64,000 nt of DNA from Lewinellaceae bacterium (GTDB lineage: Bacteria > Bacteroidota > Bacteroidia > Chitinophagales > Saprospiraceae). The notes beneath the pieces were generated by a model, which had not been told where the DNA came from, did no database searches, and saw nothing but the letters and a program-made list of their open reading frames with translations. The stretch covers positions 1 to 64,000 of the forward strand of contig JADJSY010000019.1 of assembly GCA_016711435.1 (NCBI GenBank), given 5' to 3'. Each line of letters opens with the position of its first letter. Within the stretch, counting starts at the first letter, position 1. The position numbers were made by a program, and so were the translations under genes. Shown here piece after piece: positions 8,396 to 16,230 of the stretch.

Positions 8396-8798
8396 TATGA
8401 TGTATCAATTTTCCAAGGGTGAAGATAAGGAAGTTCACGGATACGATGGGACTGCAACATGCCTTCCCCATATTTTTTATCGCCCATCTGAAATGAATTG
8501 ACAGGAGTCACAAGTGTAATTGGGGCAAAAAAGCAGCGAATAATTATATTTTATAGAAAAAAAATTTCACAAAAACTTAAAATTCCGAATAGATGTATTG
8601 AAAACAAATATGTTCTATTCAGTCAGGACAGACCGTATATTTTTTGATACTTATTCTAAAATATTAAAAATGAAAAGATTATAGTGGCTTGAAAACATGA
8701 ATTTTTAAATGGCCGGAGCGCATACCGTTCAAGTTATTCTTTCTCCTACAAGTCAGGTAAACAATTTTGTTATTTTTGCATTTCACAAACTTGAAAAA
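8396..8798. other. gene-free AT-rich stretch
   Basis: No convincing reading frame or hairpin is visible in the 400 bases upstream of the saccharopine dehydrogenase-like gene. The segment 8520-8700 is clearly AT-rich and probably holds the promoters of the genes on both sides; only one -7 box (8771-8778) could be picked out. Confidence 0.4.
8771..8778 (+). promoter_or_regulatory. TAnnTTTG -7 box (tatttttg)
   Basis: A perfect TAnnTTTG match 21 bases before an ATG at 8799. This is the best evidence that the small frame starting there is transcribed. No -33 TTTG at standard spacing. Confidence 0.5.
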
Positions 8799-9011
8799 AT
8801 GTTTTCCCCCGAACCAACTTTGAGGGCCACTTTTGTACCTATAGAAAAGACACGGAAAGCCGTATCAAAAGTGATGCGGACATGTGTTTTGGATATGTTC
8901 ATGGGATTTCAACTTCGAGGCGCATTTAACGGCGGGGAATTGTTCAAAAGAATGGCTCCCCGCCGCGCCAAGATGTTTCGCCCGACTCAAAGTAACAGAA
9001 AAAAGAGTTAA
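8799..9011 (+). CDS. small basic protein of unknown function
   Basis: 70 codons from the ATG at 8799 to TAA at 9009-9011. I do not recognise the family. The product is short and strongly basic at its C-terminus (KRMAPRRAKMFRPTQSNRKKS), without a signal peptide or membrane segment. A well-placed -7 box precedes it, and the reading frame is open 90 bases further upstream, but that part lies before the box. It may be a real lineage-specific peptide or chance; no neighbour suggests a role. Confidence 0.35.
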   Translation: MFSPEPTLRATFVPIEKTRKAVSKVMRTCVLDMFMGFQLRGAFNGGELFKRMAPRRAKMFRPTQSNRKKS

Positions 9012-9141
9012 GTAAAACGAGGTGTTGCCGCGTCATTTTGAAAAATTGTTCAAAATAAATCCGGAATACAAAAAACACCCGATATTGCGCCCGATTTCAG
9101 CAATTCAAATAATACTTTCACACATCCTCTTTTCTCCGCTT

Positions 9142-9204
9142 ATGCCTAAACCTGTTACAATTAAAATCAAAAACGGCACCATTCGCGTATCCAATACCCG
9201 ATAA
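9142..9204 (+). CDS. 20-residue peptide ORF
   Basis: ATG at 9142, TAA at 9202-9204, giving a basic, strand-forming peptide that starts MPKPVTIKIKNG and ends RVSNTR. A weak -7-like tactttca is found 22 bases upstream and a hairpin follows at 9278-9309, so promoter, ORF and hairpin would fit one small transcription unit. Length alone makes chance likely. Confidence 0.25.
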   Translation: MPKPVTIKIKNGTIRVSNTR

Positions 9205-9277
9205 TCTTGCCAGACTCCATTGAACAGGCCTTTTTGAAAACCACTTAATTCGATTACATCCTTTTGGATTATATTAC

Positions 9278-9309
9278 AGAAAGTCCTGTCTCAAGCGGCA
9301 GGACTTTCT
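9278..9309. terminator. 11-bp perfect hairpin
   Basis: agaaagtcctg and its exact complement are separated by 10 bases. It lies just upstream of the promoter of the TonB-C/TPR gene and would end transcription coming from 8.8-9.2 kb. There is no strong T-tract. Confidence 0.55.
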
Positions 9310-9332
9310 GCATTTATAGCTCATCTATTCTC

Positions 9333-9340
9333 TATCTTTG
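9333..9340 (+). promoter_or_regulatory. TAnnTTTG -7 box (tatctttg)
   Basis: A perfect -7 element 103 bases upstream of the chosen start of the TonB-C/TPR gene. It excludes the in-frame ATG at 9264 as the true start, because that would precede the transcription start. Confidence 0.55.
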
Positions 9341-9443
9341 CAACGCTCCACGCAAAAATATTAGCCTGGGGCGAGCGATCCCTATTTCCCTTCAAACACA
9401 TACCACGCACTACTTTGCCCGGAACGGGTATTTTCTAAGAGAC

Positions 9444-10541
9444 ATGAAATCAGCCACTTACGTTCTTTTTTTCTTTTTTTCCTGCGCTTTTTGCTACGCG
9501 CAAAGTCCCGCAACAGACACCACGATTTACGATGTGGCGGAAACGCTGCCCTACCCGCTTATGGTGAGTTGCGACCCGGCGCGGCACCCGACCTGGACCA
9601 TCGACAGCATCCGTCGCTGTGCGGAAAGTCAGTTGCTGAGCATTCTTTCCAATAATATCCGGTACCCCGTGGAAGCGACGGAAGCCAATATTCAGGGCAT
9701 TGTGGTCACTTCTTTTATCGTGGAAGTCGACGGTAAAATGTCGAATTTTAAACTTTTGAAAGATATCGGCGGCGGCTGCGGACCGGAGGCGCTGCGCGTC
9801 CTGAAAGCATTTGACGAAGCAGGTCTTCGCTGGCAACCGGCCCAGATGAATGAAAAACCTGTGCGGATGCGGCAGTCGTTGCCGCTGCGCTTCCGGCTTC
9901 AGGAATCCCTGCCGTATTATATAGGAGAACAGAATGACACCATTTACACTTCGGTTGATTCACTGCCGACTTTTCGCGGGGGCATGGATTCGCTCGCCAG
10001 ATTTGTAATCAACCGCCTGGATTATCCTGCCGCTTTTTTGGACAGTTGCAAAACGGGCGTGGTGGAAATGAGTATTCTGATTCGACCCGACGGCACGATA
10101 AGCGTAGATAATCAGTTGGATTTCAATAATTTAGGTTTTGATTTTCAATGGCAGGCCATTCGCTTAGCCAACCGCACTGCCGGGATGTGGACGCCCGCCT
10201 TTTATGGCGACAAACCGGTGGCTACCACGCTGCCGCTGCGGGTGGTGTTTAAATCGGACAAACGCGGCTGCGCTGCGGCGAATCAGCGCTTTGACAAAGC
10301 TATCCTGCTGGCCAATGAAGGCGCTGAATTGCAGGAAAAAGACGAGACCGACGCCGCTATCGCCAAATGGACGGAAGCCTTGAAATTACAACCTGACAAT
10401 ACCGAGATTATCTACTACCGAGGCACGGCTTACCTCAACCAGAACAAACGCGACGAGGCTTGTAAAGATTACAACCGCATCAAGGAATTGATCGGCGTGA
10501 CCTGGTTCGAGCCGGTCAGACGCCTGTTTTGCGGCTGGTAA
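9444..10541 (+). CDS. secreted TonB C-terminal domain and TPR protein
   Basis: 365 residues from the ATG at 9444, chosen because it starts a clean signal peptide (MKSATYVLFFFFSCAFCYAQ). Two TonB-C-like modules follow. The first has NIRYPVEATEANIQGIVVTSFIVE and LRWQPAQMNEKPVRMR in separate stretches; the second has FRGGMDSLARFVINRLDYPA and MWTPAFYGDKPVATTLPLRV. The C-terminal 70 residues form a TPR pair (AIAKWTEALKLQPDN, AYLNQNKRDEACKDY). Such Bacteroidota proteins lack the TonB membrane helix and proline linker and are periplasmic or surface proteins of unknown role, so this is not a classical TonB. Confidence 0.75.
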   Translation: MKSATYVLFFFFSCAFCYAQSPATDTTIYDVAETLPYPLMVSCDPARHPTWTIDSIRRCAESQLLSILSNNIRYPVEATEANIQGIVVTSFIVEVDGKMSNFKLLKDIGGGCGPEALRVLKAFDEAGLRWQPAQMNEKPVRMRQSLPLRFRLQESLPYYIGEQNDTIYTSVDSLPTFRGGMDSLARFVINRLDYPAAFLDSCKTGVVEMSILIRPDGTISVDNQLDFNNLGFDFQWQAIRLANRTAGMWTPAFYGDKPVATTLPLRVVFKSDKRGCAAANQRFDKAILLANEGAELQEKDETDAAIAKWTEALKLQPDNTEIIYYRGTAYLNQNKRDEACKDYNRIKELIGVTWFEPVRRLFCGW

Positions 10542-10613
10542 TAAGGCGGAAACCCTGAAAAACTTTACAATTACTTAATCCTCTGTTAAAATCATGCTGC
10601 GTTGCATAGGGTC

Positions 10614-10621
10614 TACCTTTG
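10614..10621 (+). promoter_or_regulatory. TAnnTTTG -7 box (tacctttg)
   Basis: A perfect -7 element just before the two-component operon. Transcription should start near 10626-10630, which makes the ATG at 10641 the most sensible start and excludes 10602. Confidence 0.55.
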
Positions 10622-10640
10622 CGGCTATATGAAAAACACT

Positions 10641-11330
10641 ATGAGGGAATCAACTGTCAAAAGAATTCTGATTGTAGATGATGAACCCGATATCATCGAG
10701 TTCCTGCAATACAACCTGCGCAAAGAGGGTTATGATGTAGTGACGGCGAATGATGGCAGGCAAGCCATCGAAGTGGCGGAAAAGACCAAACCGCACCTCA
10801 TCATTCTGGATATTATGATGCCCGAACTGGACGGCGTCGAAACCTGCAGGATTTTGCGCAGCCGCAAAGAATTTGCCAAAATCCCCGTTGCTTTCCTCAC
10901 TGCCCGCGATGAAGATTTTTCACAGATTACAGCCCTCGATGTAGGCGGCGACGATTATATTACCAAACCCATCAAACCCCGCGTGCTCATCAGCCGCATA
11001 CATGCGCTGCTTCGCCGGGCCAACCGGGATGCAGATACGGACCAGGAACCGATACAAGTACACGATTTAGTGATTGACAAGCATAAAGTACTGGTTTTCA
11101 GGGGAGATCAGGCGATTGAACTGCCCCGAAAAGAGTTTGAAATTCTGTGGTTGCTGGCCTCCAAACCCGGCAGGGTTTTTACCCGGGAAGAAATTTTTGA
11201 CAAAATCTGGGGCGCAGATGTCATTGTAGGCAACCGAACGATCGACGTTCATATTCGCAAACTGCGCGAACGCCTCGGGGAGGAATATATCAAAACGATG
11301 AAGGGCATCGGATACAAGTTTGAATTTTAA
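10641..11330 (+). CDS. PhoB-type response regulator
   Basis: 229 residues. The receiver domain (about 7-120) has the acidic pair in ILIVDDEPD, the phosphoacceptor D57 in LDIMMPELDG, the T in AFLTARDED and the conserved Lys in DYITKPIKP. A winged-helix DNA-binding domain follows (about 135-229) with VGNRTIDVHIRKLRERLG and the terminal MKGIGYKFEF. It overlaps the downstream kinase by one base (TAATG), so the two are co-translated. This is the OmpR/PhoB class; in Bacteroidota such pairs often sense phosphate or envelope state, but no target is shown here. Confidence 0.92.
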   Translation: MRESTVKRILIVDDEPDIIEFLQYNLRKEGYDVVTANDGRQAIEVAEKTKPHLIILDIMMPELDGVETCRILRSRKEFAKIPVAFLTARDEDFSQITALDVGGDDYITKPIKPRVLISRIHALLRRANRDADTDQEPIQVHDLVIDKHKVLVFRGDQAIELPRKEFEILWLLASKPGRVFTREEIFDKIWGADVIVGNRTIDVHIRKLRERLGEEYIKTMKGIGYKFEF

Positions 11331-12379
11331 TGTTTAAGAACCAGACACCTCAGCAACTCTCTCTTTACATCGCCGCGACTTCAGCGACGATCGTAATTCT
11401 CCTGGTTTTATTACTCGAATTATCAGGCGTTTTGCAGCTCTCGTGGGTGGAAATCGCAGCGGTTTTTACGCTGGTTTTTTGCGTCGCCTTTACTGCAAAC
11501 TTTTACCTGATCCGCTATTACATTTTTCGACGTATCAAACTGATTTACAAGATCATACATCGCCACAAACAACCTTCCGATTTTAAGGCCGGCAAGATCG
11601 AGATGAATAAAAGTATACTCGATGAGGTGGAACGCGAAGTAGATGAGTGGGCCGAACGCCATAACCAGGATTACGAGGAACTGGAGCGATTGGCATCCTA
11701 TCGCCGCCGCTTTATCGGCGATGTGTCACACGAACTGAAAACGCCGATTTTTAACATCCAGGGTTTTATCCATACCCTGCTCGACGGCGCCCTCAACGAC
11801 CCGAAAGTCAACATGCAATTCCTGCACCGGGCCGCAAAAAATGCTGATCGCCTGCAAGCCATCGTCGAAGACCTCGAAACCATCAATAAATTGGAAGCCG
11901 GCCAGATGGTGCTCGATCTGCGGGAATTCGACATCCATGACCTGGCAGAAGAGGTGTTTGCCGATCTTGAAATGAGGGCCGAAGAACGCAAAGTGCGCCT
12001 GGTTTTTAAAGATGGCGCGAACCAGCATTACAATGTCCGGGCCGACAAGGAAAATATCCGGCAGGTGATGATGAATCTGGTACACAATTCCATTAAGTAT
12101 GGAAAAGAAGGCGGCCTGACCAAGGTCAGTTTTTATGATATGGAAACCTTTATCCTGGTAGAAATCAGCGATAACGGCATCGGCATCCAGCCGGAACACC
12201 TCGATCACCTGTTCGACCGCTTTTACCGGGCCGATAAAAGTCGTTCCCGCGATGCAGGCGGTACCGGGCTGGGTCTGTCTATTGTAAAACACATCATCGA
12301 GGCGCACAAACAAACCGTTAATGTGCGCAGTACCCAGAATCAAGGCTCTACCTTCGGTTTTACGCTGGAAAAAGCATAA
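11330..12379 (+). CDS. sensor histidine kinase, PhoR-like
   Basis: 349 residues. Two N-terminal membrane helices (about 11-32 and 38-66) with almost no periplasmic loop are followed by a linker and the HisKA domain with the phosphorylated H134 in GDVSHELKTP. The ATPase domain shows the N box (NSIKYG), G1 (DNGIGI) and G2 (GGTGLGLSIVKHI). The short loop suggests that it senses through the membrane or a partner rather than an extracellular ligand. It partners the response regulator immediately upstream with a one-base overlap. Confidence 0.92.
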   Translation: MFKNQTPQQLSLYIAATSATIVILLVLLLELSGVLQLSWVEIAAVFTLVFCVAFTANFYLIRYYIFRRIKLIYKIIHRHKQPSDFKAGKIEMNKSILDEVEREVDEWAERHNQDYEELERLASYRRRFIGDVSHELKTPIFNIQGFIHTLLDGALNDPKVNMQFLHRAAKNADRLQAIVEDLETINKLEAGQMVLDLREFDIHDLAEEVFADLEMRAEERKVRLVFKDGANQHYNVRADKENIRQVMMNLVHNSIKYGKEGGLTKVSFYDMETFILVEISDNGIGIQPEHLDHLFDRFYRADKSRSRDAGGTGLGLSIVKHIIEAHKQTVNVRSTQNQGSTFGFTLEKA

Positions 12380-12388
12380 AAAGCAACC

Positions 12389-12446
12389 ACTGGACATTTT
12401 ATTAGCCCCAGACCTAAAGGTTTTTGAAACCTTATAGGTTCGTTCC
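12389..12446. repeat. dispersed hairpin repeat, 'actggacattt ... acctaaaggttt' family
   Basis: Contains actggacatttt, then gacctaaaggtttttgaaac and cttataggttcgttcc, which folds into a hairpin with aggtttt/aaacctt-type arms. The same two blocks recur in the same order at 27831-27897. It sits at the 3' end of the kinase gene, so it could end the two-component transcript. Confidence 0.7.
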
Positions 12447-12456
12447 AAAATACATA

Positions 12457-12777
12457 CTATATTAAACCCCGCAGGCTTAAGCATCGTATCCATTTTTCAT
12501 ACGCTTCGTTGGCGCGTGTCTCGAAACGCATGATACAGGGCGTCTCATATGGATGTATGGCCTCGACGGCTGCTACCAGCTGTTGCTCCAGCCCGATACT
12601 GGTTTTGACCACACTGACCCATTCAGATTCGTGTTGAATGGCGCCGTCCCACCAGTAAGCGCTGCTGACCGGGAATATATTGGCGCAGGCTATCCAGCGT
12701 TCCCGGAGCAGTTATTCCGAAATGCTGCGGGCCGTTGCTTCGTCGGGGTGGGTGATGTAGCAGGTTAAAAAGGACAT
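12457..12777 (-). pseudogene. cutA: cutA divalent-cation tolerance protein, one in-frame stop
   Basis: The minus-strand frame from the ATG at 12777 to TAG at 12457 encodes a full-length CutA-like protein (106 codons) but is interrupted by TAA at 12712-12714, codon 22. The part before the stop reads MSFLTCYITHPDEATARSISE; the part after it has the family hallmarks ERWIACANIFPVSSAYWWDG, ESEWVSVVKTS, IHPYETPCIM and a terminal NEAYEKWI. Every conserved block is intact, so the lesion is recent, a sequencing error, or suppressed. There is no later ATG that would restore a functional protein. CutA is a trimeric cytoplasmic protein linked to copper tolerance. Confidence 0.85.
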
Positions 12778-12826
12778 AGGTTGCAGTATTAGTAAAACTT
12801 TAAGAACCGCATTCCGCTCCGGGGCT

Positions 12827-12834
12827 TACTTTTG
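12827..12834 (+). promoter_or_regulatory. TAnnTTTG -7 box (tacttttg)
   Basis: A perfect -7 element 33 bases before the ATG at 12867, which supports that start over the in-frame ATG at 12834. Confidence 0.6.
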
Positions 12835-12866
12835 TGGCGATTTCTCAACTATTATCTCTCAAGTTC

Positions 12867-13403
12867 ATGAAAAAAATAATTGTCGCCGGCCTGCTCCTTA
12901 CCGTTGCTGCCTGGCTTATGTCCTTCCGCCCTGTGGCGCAACCAGCCGCTGCCCCCCTGAAATGGTACACCTGGGAAGAAGCGGTCGAATTGAGTAAAGC
13001 AAAGCCTAAAAAAATTTTCGTGGACGTGTATACCGACTGGTGCGGCTGGTGCAAACGTATGGACAAGTCTACATTCTCCGATCCGGCTGTAATGGCTTAT
13101 CTGGCTGAAAACTTTTACCCCGTAAAACTAAACGCCGAACAACGCGGCGATATCCAGTTTGCCGGCGAAACCTTCAAGTTTGTGGAAAATGACGGGGGGC
13201 GCGGAGGTGTACACACCTTGGCCTATTTGCTGCTCGACGGCAAATTGGGTTATCCGGCGATGGTGTATCTGAATGAAAAATTTGAACGTATTATGATTTC
13301 TCCGGGCTACAAAGAAGTGCCGGATATGCTGAAAGAACTCAAATTCGCAGCAGAAGAACAGTACACGAAAACGACCTGGGAGGAATACAGCGCGGGTAAT
13401 TGA
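12867..13403 (+). CDS. exported thioredoxin-like protein (DUF255/Thioredoxin_7 type)
   Basis: 178 residues. A signal peptide or N-terminal anchor (about 1-28) is followed by a thioredoxin fold with the redox pair C59/C62 in DVYTDWCGWCKRMD and the cis-proline region GYPAMVYLNEKFERI. The WCGWCK motif and the segment STFSDPAVMAYLAENFYPVKL are typical of the Thioredoxin_7/DsbD-gamma-like group, which reduces or isomerises disulfides in the periplasm. It is a single gene with its own promoter. Partner unknown. Confidence 0.82.
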   Translation: MKKIIVAGLLLTVAAWLMSFRPVAQPAAAPLKWYTWEEAVELSKAKPKKIFVDVYTDWCGWCKRMDKSTFSDPAVMAYLAENFYPVKLNAEQRGDIQFAGETFKFVENDGGRGGVHTLAYLLLDGKLGYPAMVYLNEKFERIMISPGYKEVPDMLKELKFAAEEQYTKTTWEEYSAGN

Positions 13404-13590
13404 TGCCCTACCGGGGCTGGCGCCGGACAATCCGGAGGTGCGACCTAAGAGCCGGGCAAATTTTTATTGATGATGGCTTATTGACAATTGAGTGGCAGGA
13501 ATGAGTCTGAATTTCAATCATCTTTGCCTTTTGCCAAAACCTGACCTGTTTACACTAAGTAATCCAGCAAAATTAGTTTTGGCTAAATTA

Positions 13591-13642
13591 TTTACAAATG
13601 CTTGATTATCAACACGGATAACCAAAACTAATAACGAATAAC
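13591..13642. repeat. 52-bp dispersed direct repeat (partner at 52462-52514)
   Basis: The block tttacaaatgcttgattatc plus aacac-gataacca and a run of ataacg words is shared with 52462-52514 at high identity. The two copies sit in different contexts: downstream of a haloperoxidase-like gene here, upstream of an alpha-2-macroglobulin gene there. The gataacg words also build the palindrome at 31233-31448. Confidence 0.65.
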
Positions 13643-15075
13643 TATCTCTTCCACGGCAATTCCAGCACCCTTTGAGCGGCTAATTCGCCCATCCGGATGC
13701 CTTCATCGCAGTCCATCCGGAAGTGAACGCCCAATGGAATACGGGAGTAGGCATCTTCCGTAGCCAGGTCGCGGAAAGATGACAATGTTCTGGGAATTCC
13801 GAGAAATTCGGAACGTTCTTTGTGGCACTGGTCGACGATCGTGTAGGTACCCGGGTGTTTGCTATTATATTCGAAGAACGACGACAGGATTTTTGCGCCG
13901 GCGCCACCGAAGCCCGAATGGCCGGAAGGGTAAGCCGGAAACGCCGGCGTAATACCCTGCAAACCGTTGACCGGGTTGTTCAGGCAGGTCGTAAAGTTGG
14001 CTGCTTCCGGGTATTGCTGCGAAACGACGCGGCGGATGTACGAAACCGGGCGCTCCACATTGTAAACGTATTTGGATTGCCAAAGGGCAACACTGGCATC
14101 GCAAAGCGACATGCCCATTTTAGCATATAATTCAACCGTCTCTTCCAGGTTGATATTTTCTTTTTCTACGACTTGATCCGCCACAGCGATCAGGCGTGCA
14201 GGCGGAGAGAAGGTCAGTCCAAGAATATCATCGCTCCAGAATTCTGCCAGCCAGCGTTCCGCGAAAGCGCCGGGGCCGTCCTCTTTGATGTTTTTTACCC
14301 TTGTGTACGCTTCCATCCCTTGTGCGTAAAAAAGGGATTGGGGGTTTTCGCTGTACGGAATGGGTTTGCGTGCCAATTGTTCTTCTTCAGGAAGTGCGAA
14401 AGTGCGCACCTGCCCCCAGAATGGGAATAGCGCACTGGTCAGATCCGGAATAGTCGGCTCCCAATACCCAGGGCCATTTGGCGCATTGTAGGGCGGCTGG
14501 GGGTTCAGGAAGGCATTGTGTGCTGCGAGGTCTTTTTCCTCCCATTCGTAAACAGCCAAAGCCACAAGCCGTCCGCGTTCTTCCGAGCGCGCCAGAATTT
14601 CAGGCGTTGTTTCCAGAGCATATTGATCATGCAAGTGAATACGTGTTTGCTCAATCTGGCGGTAAAGATTGTTGTAGGATGCTTCCATGTGGAAAAAGAA
14701 ACGGCGCATCAGGTAAGCATTCGATTCATTGATAACAGCCGGCCAGTGATATTCCAGGCTTTCATCAAACTTAGGCATTTCGAGGTCAGGATAAAGGTTG
14801 GCCAGGGAATTGTAACCCGGCATTCCAGGTACTACAGCTTCATAAGCGGAAAAACCAATATGCCCCAATGCGTGTGGAACCGGGCCTGGGCGATATCCCA
14901 CAGCATAACGATCCAGGTTGAGGAATACTTTGTTCCACTTAAGCATTACAGTGTTGTCGAAATCTCTCACGACTTTTCGTGCCTGTGGAACTTCTACTTC
15001 TTTACAAGCCTGGAAGAAGAGCACACTAATGCCCGCTACCAGCAGAAGAATTTTAGAGTGTTGAAATACTTTCAT
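13642..15075 (-). CDS. vanadium haloperoxidase/PAP2-like lipoprotein
   Basis: 477 residues. The signal peptide ends in a lipobox (VLFFQAC, Cys24), so the protein should be lipid-anchored. The C-terminal half holds the vanadate/phosphate-binding pattern of the haloperoxidase-PAP2 superfamily: NVERPVSYIR (Arg), FPAYPSGHSGFGGAGA (Ser-Gly-His with the catalytic His) and IPLGVHFRMDCDEGIRMG (second Arg/His motif). It is either a halide-oxidising enzyme or a related phosphatase-like protein; sequence alone does not decide. It is a monocistronic gene facing the thioredoxin-like gene. Confidence 0.8.
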   Translation of the reverse strand: MKVFQHSKILLLVAGISVLFFQACKEVEVPQARKVVRDFDNTVMLKWNKVFLNLDRYAVGYRPGPVPHALGHIGFSAYEAVVPGMPGYNSLANLYPDLEMPKFDESLEYHWPAVINESNAYLMRRFFFHMEASYNNLYRQIEQTRIHLHDQYALETTPEILARSEERGRLVALAVYEWEEKDLAAHNAFLNPQPPYNAPNGPGYWEPTIPDLTSALFPFWGQVRTFALPEEEQLARKPIPYSENPQSLFYAQGMEAYTRVKNIKEDGPGAFAERWLAEFWSDDILGLTFSPPARLIAVADQVVEKENINLEETVELYAKMGMSLCDASVALWQSKYVYNVERPVSYIRRVVSQQYPEAANFTTCLNNPVNGLQGITPAFPAYPSGHSGFGGAGAKILSSFFEYNSKHPGTYTIVDQCHKERSEFLGIPRTLSSFRDLATEDAYSRIPLGVHFRMDCDEGIRMGELAAQRVLELPWKR

Positions 15076-15224
15076 GAAATTAAAAATTAAATGGAGAGAT
15101 CATCGATTAAAAACGGGGCAAATATCGCAGAAAAACCTGAAATTTTTACATTAATGTGGCATTAAAAACCCACTCAGTTGCCATGTGGTTATTTTAGGCA
15201 AAATCCGGGATGGTTTCTTTGGTA

Positions 15225-16181
15225 TTATACAGTCACTTTTCCCGTAAACATACTTTGGGCATTCTCCCATTCGTACAGCCCTTCAATGGACAGATAGCGC
15301 TCGCCGGTATCGTAGTTGAAACCCAGAATCCGGGCGCCTGCCGGGATATCGGGCAGTTTCTGCGCGATGGCAGCCAAGGTGGCGCCGGAAGAAATGCCGC
15401 CGAAGATGCCTTCTTTAAGCGCCGCTTTTTTAGCATATTCAAACGCTTCGTCTTTCGAAACCTGGATGACGCCGTCCAGCACATCGGTGTGCAGGTTCTT
15501 GGGTACAAATCCCGCGCCGATGCCCTGGATCGGATGGGGGCCGGGACTACCGCCTGAAATAACCGGGCTTAACACCGGCTCGACCGCAAAAACTTTCAGT
15601 TGTGGAAAATGGCTTTTCAGGATTTCTCCGACTGCCGTGATATGCCCGCCGGTGCCGACGCCCGTGATGATGTAATCCAGTCCGTCCGGAAAATCCTCCA
15701 GGATTTCCTGCGCGGTAGTCGTTTTATGAATCGAGATATTCGCCTCATTTTCAAACTGTTGCGGCATCCATGCATTTGGAATCTCATCGAGCAATTGCCC
15801 GGCGCGTTCGATAGCGCCTTTCATACCTTTTTCGCGGGGCGTCAGGTCAAATTGAGCGCCGTAAGCAGCCATCAGCCGGCGGCGTTCCACACTCATGCTT
15901 TCGGGCATGACGAGGATCAGCGGGTATCCTTTGACCGCCGCAACCATCGCCAGGCCGATGCCTGTGTTGCCGCTGGTCGGTTCCACAATAACGCTGCCGG
16001 GGCGGAGTTCGCCCTTTTTTTCGGCATCTTCAATCATCGCCAGGGCAATGCGGTCTTTAATGCTACCGCCCGGGTTGGCGCGTTCGAGTTTGAGCCATAC
16101 TTCGTGGGTGTCGCCAAACAAGTGGTTGATGCGTACATGCGGCGTATTTCCAATCGTTTCCAGAATGTTGTTCGCTTTCAT
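15225..16181 (-). CDS. cysK: cysteine synthase A (O-acetylserine sulfhydrylase)
   Basis: 318 residues, standard for the family. The PLP lysine is K42 in NPGGSIKDRIA; the substrate loop is PTSGNTG (about 69-74); GVGTGGHITA (about 175-184) binds the cofactor phosphate; GGISSGA (about 263-268) closes the site. The enzyme joins O-acetylserine with sulfide to form cysteine in the cytoplasm. The gene is 49 bp downstream of cysE in the same direction, so both steps of cysteine synthesis are made together, apparently behind the Cys-rich leader and terminator at 17133-17308. Confidence 0.95.
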   Translation of the reverse strand: MKANNILETIGNTPHVRINHLFGDTHEVWLKLERANPGGSIKDRIALAMIEDAEKKGELRPGSVIVEPTSGNTGIGLAMVAAVKGYPLILVMPESMSVERRRLMAAYGAQFDLTPREKGMKGAIERAGQLLDEIPNAWMPQQFENEANISIHKTTTAQEILEDFPDGLDYIITGVGTGGHITAVGEILKSHFPQLKVFAVEPVLSPVISGGSPGPHPIQGIGAGFVPKNLHTDVLDGVIQVSKDEAFEYAKKAALKEGIFGGISSGATLAAIAQKLPDIPAGARILGFNYDTGERYLSIEGLYEWENAQSMFTGKVTV

Positions 16182-16189
16182 TTATACAG

Positions 16190-16222
16190 AAGTGAGAAGT
16201 GAGAGGTGAGAAGTGAGAGGGT
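16190..16222. repeat. tandem 'gagaagtgagagg' words between cysE and cysK
   Basis: Imperfect tandem copies of agaagtgagaggtg fill the short gap between the two cysteine genes. The same words recur at about 46689-46730 and, as complement, at 60198-60225. No hairpin within this copy. Confidence 0.6.
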
Positions 16223-16230
16223 GAGCGGTT

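Noticed and set aside
9444..10541. Classical TonB energy-transducing protein
   Set aside because: It has TonB-C-like modules but a cleavable signal peptide, no proline-rich linker and a TPR tail, and no ExbB/ExbD neighbours.
12712..12714. Reassigned TAA codon (cutA and macroglobulin)
   Set aside because: TAA ends several intact genes in the window, including the response regulator and histidine kinase, so the standard code applies.
13591..13642. Replication-origin DnaA boxes (ttatcaacac)
   Set aside because: Only one imperfect match per copy, no cluster, and no dnaA or dnaN nearby.
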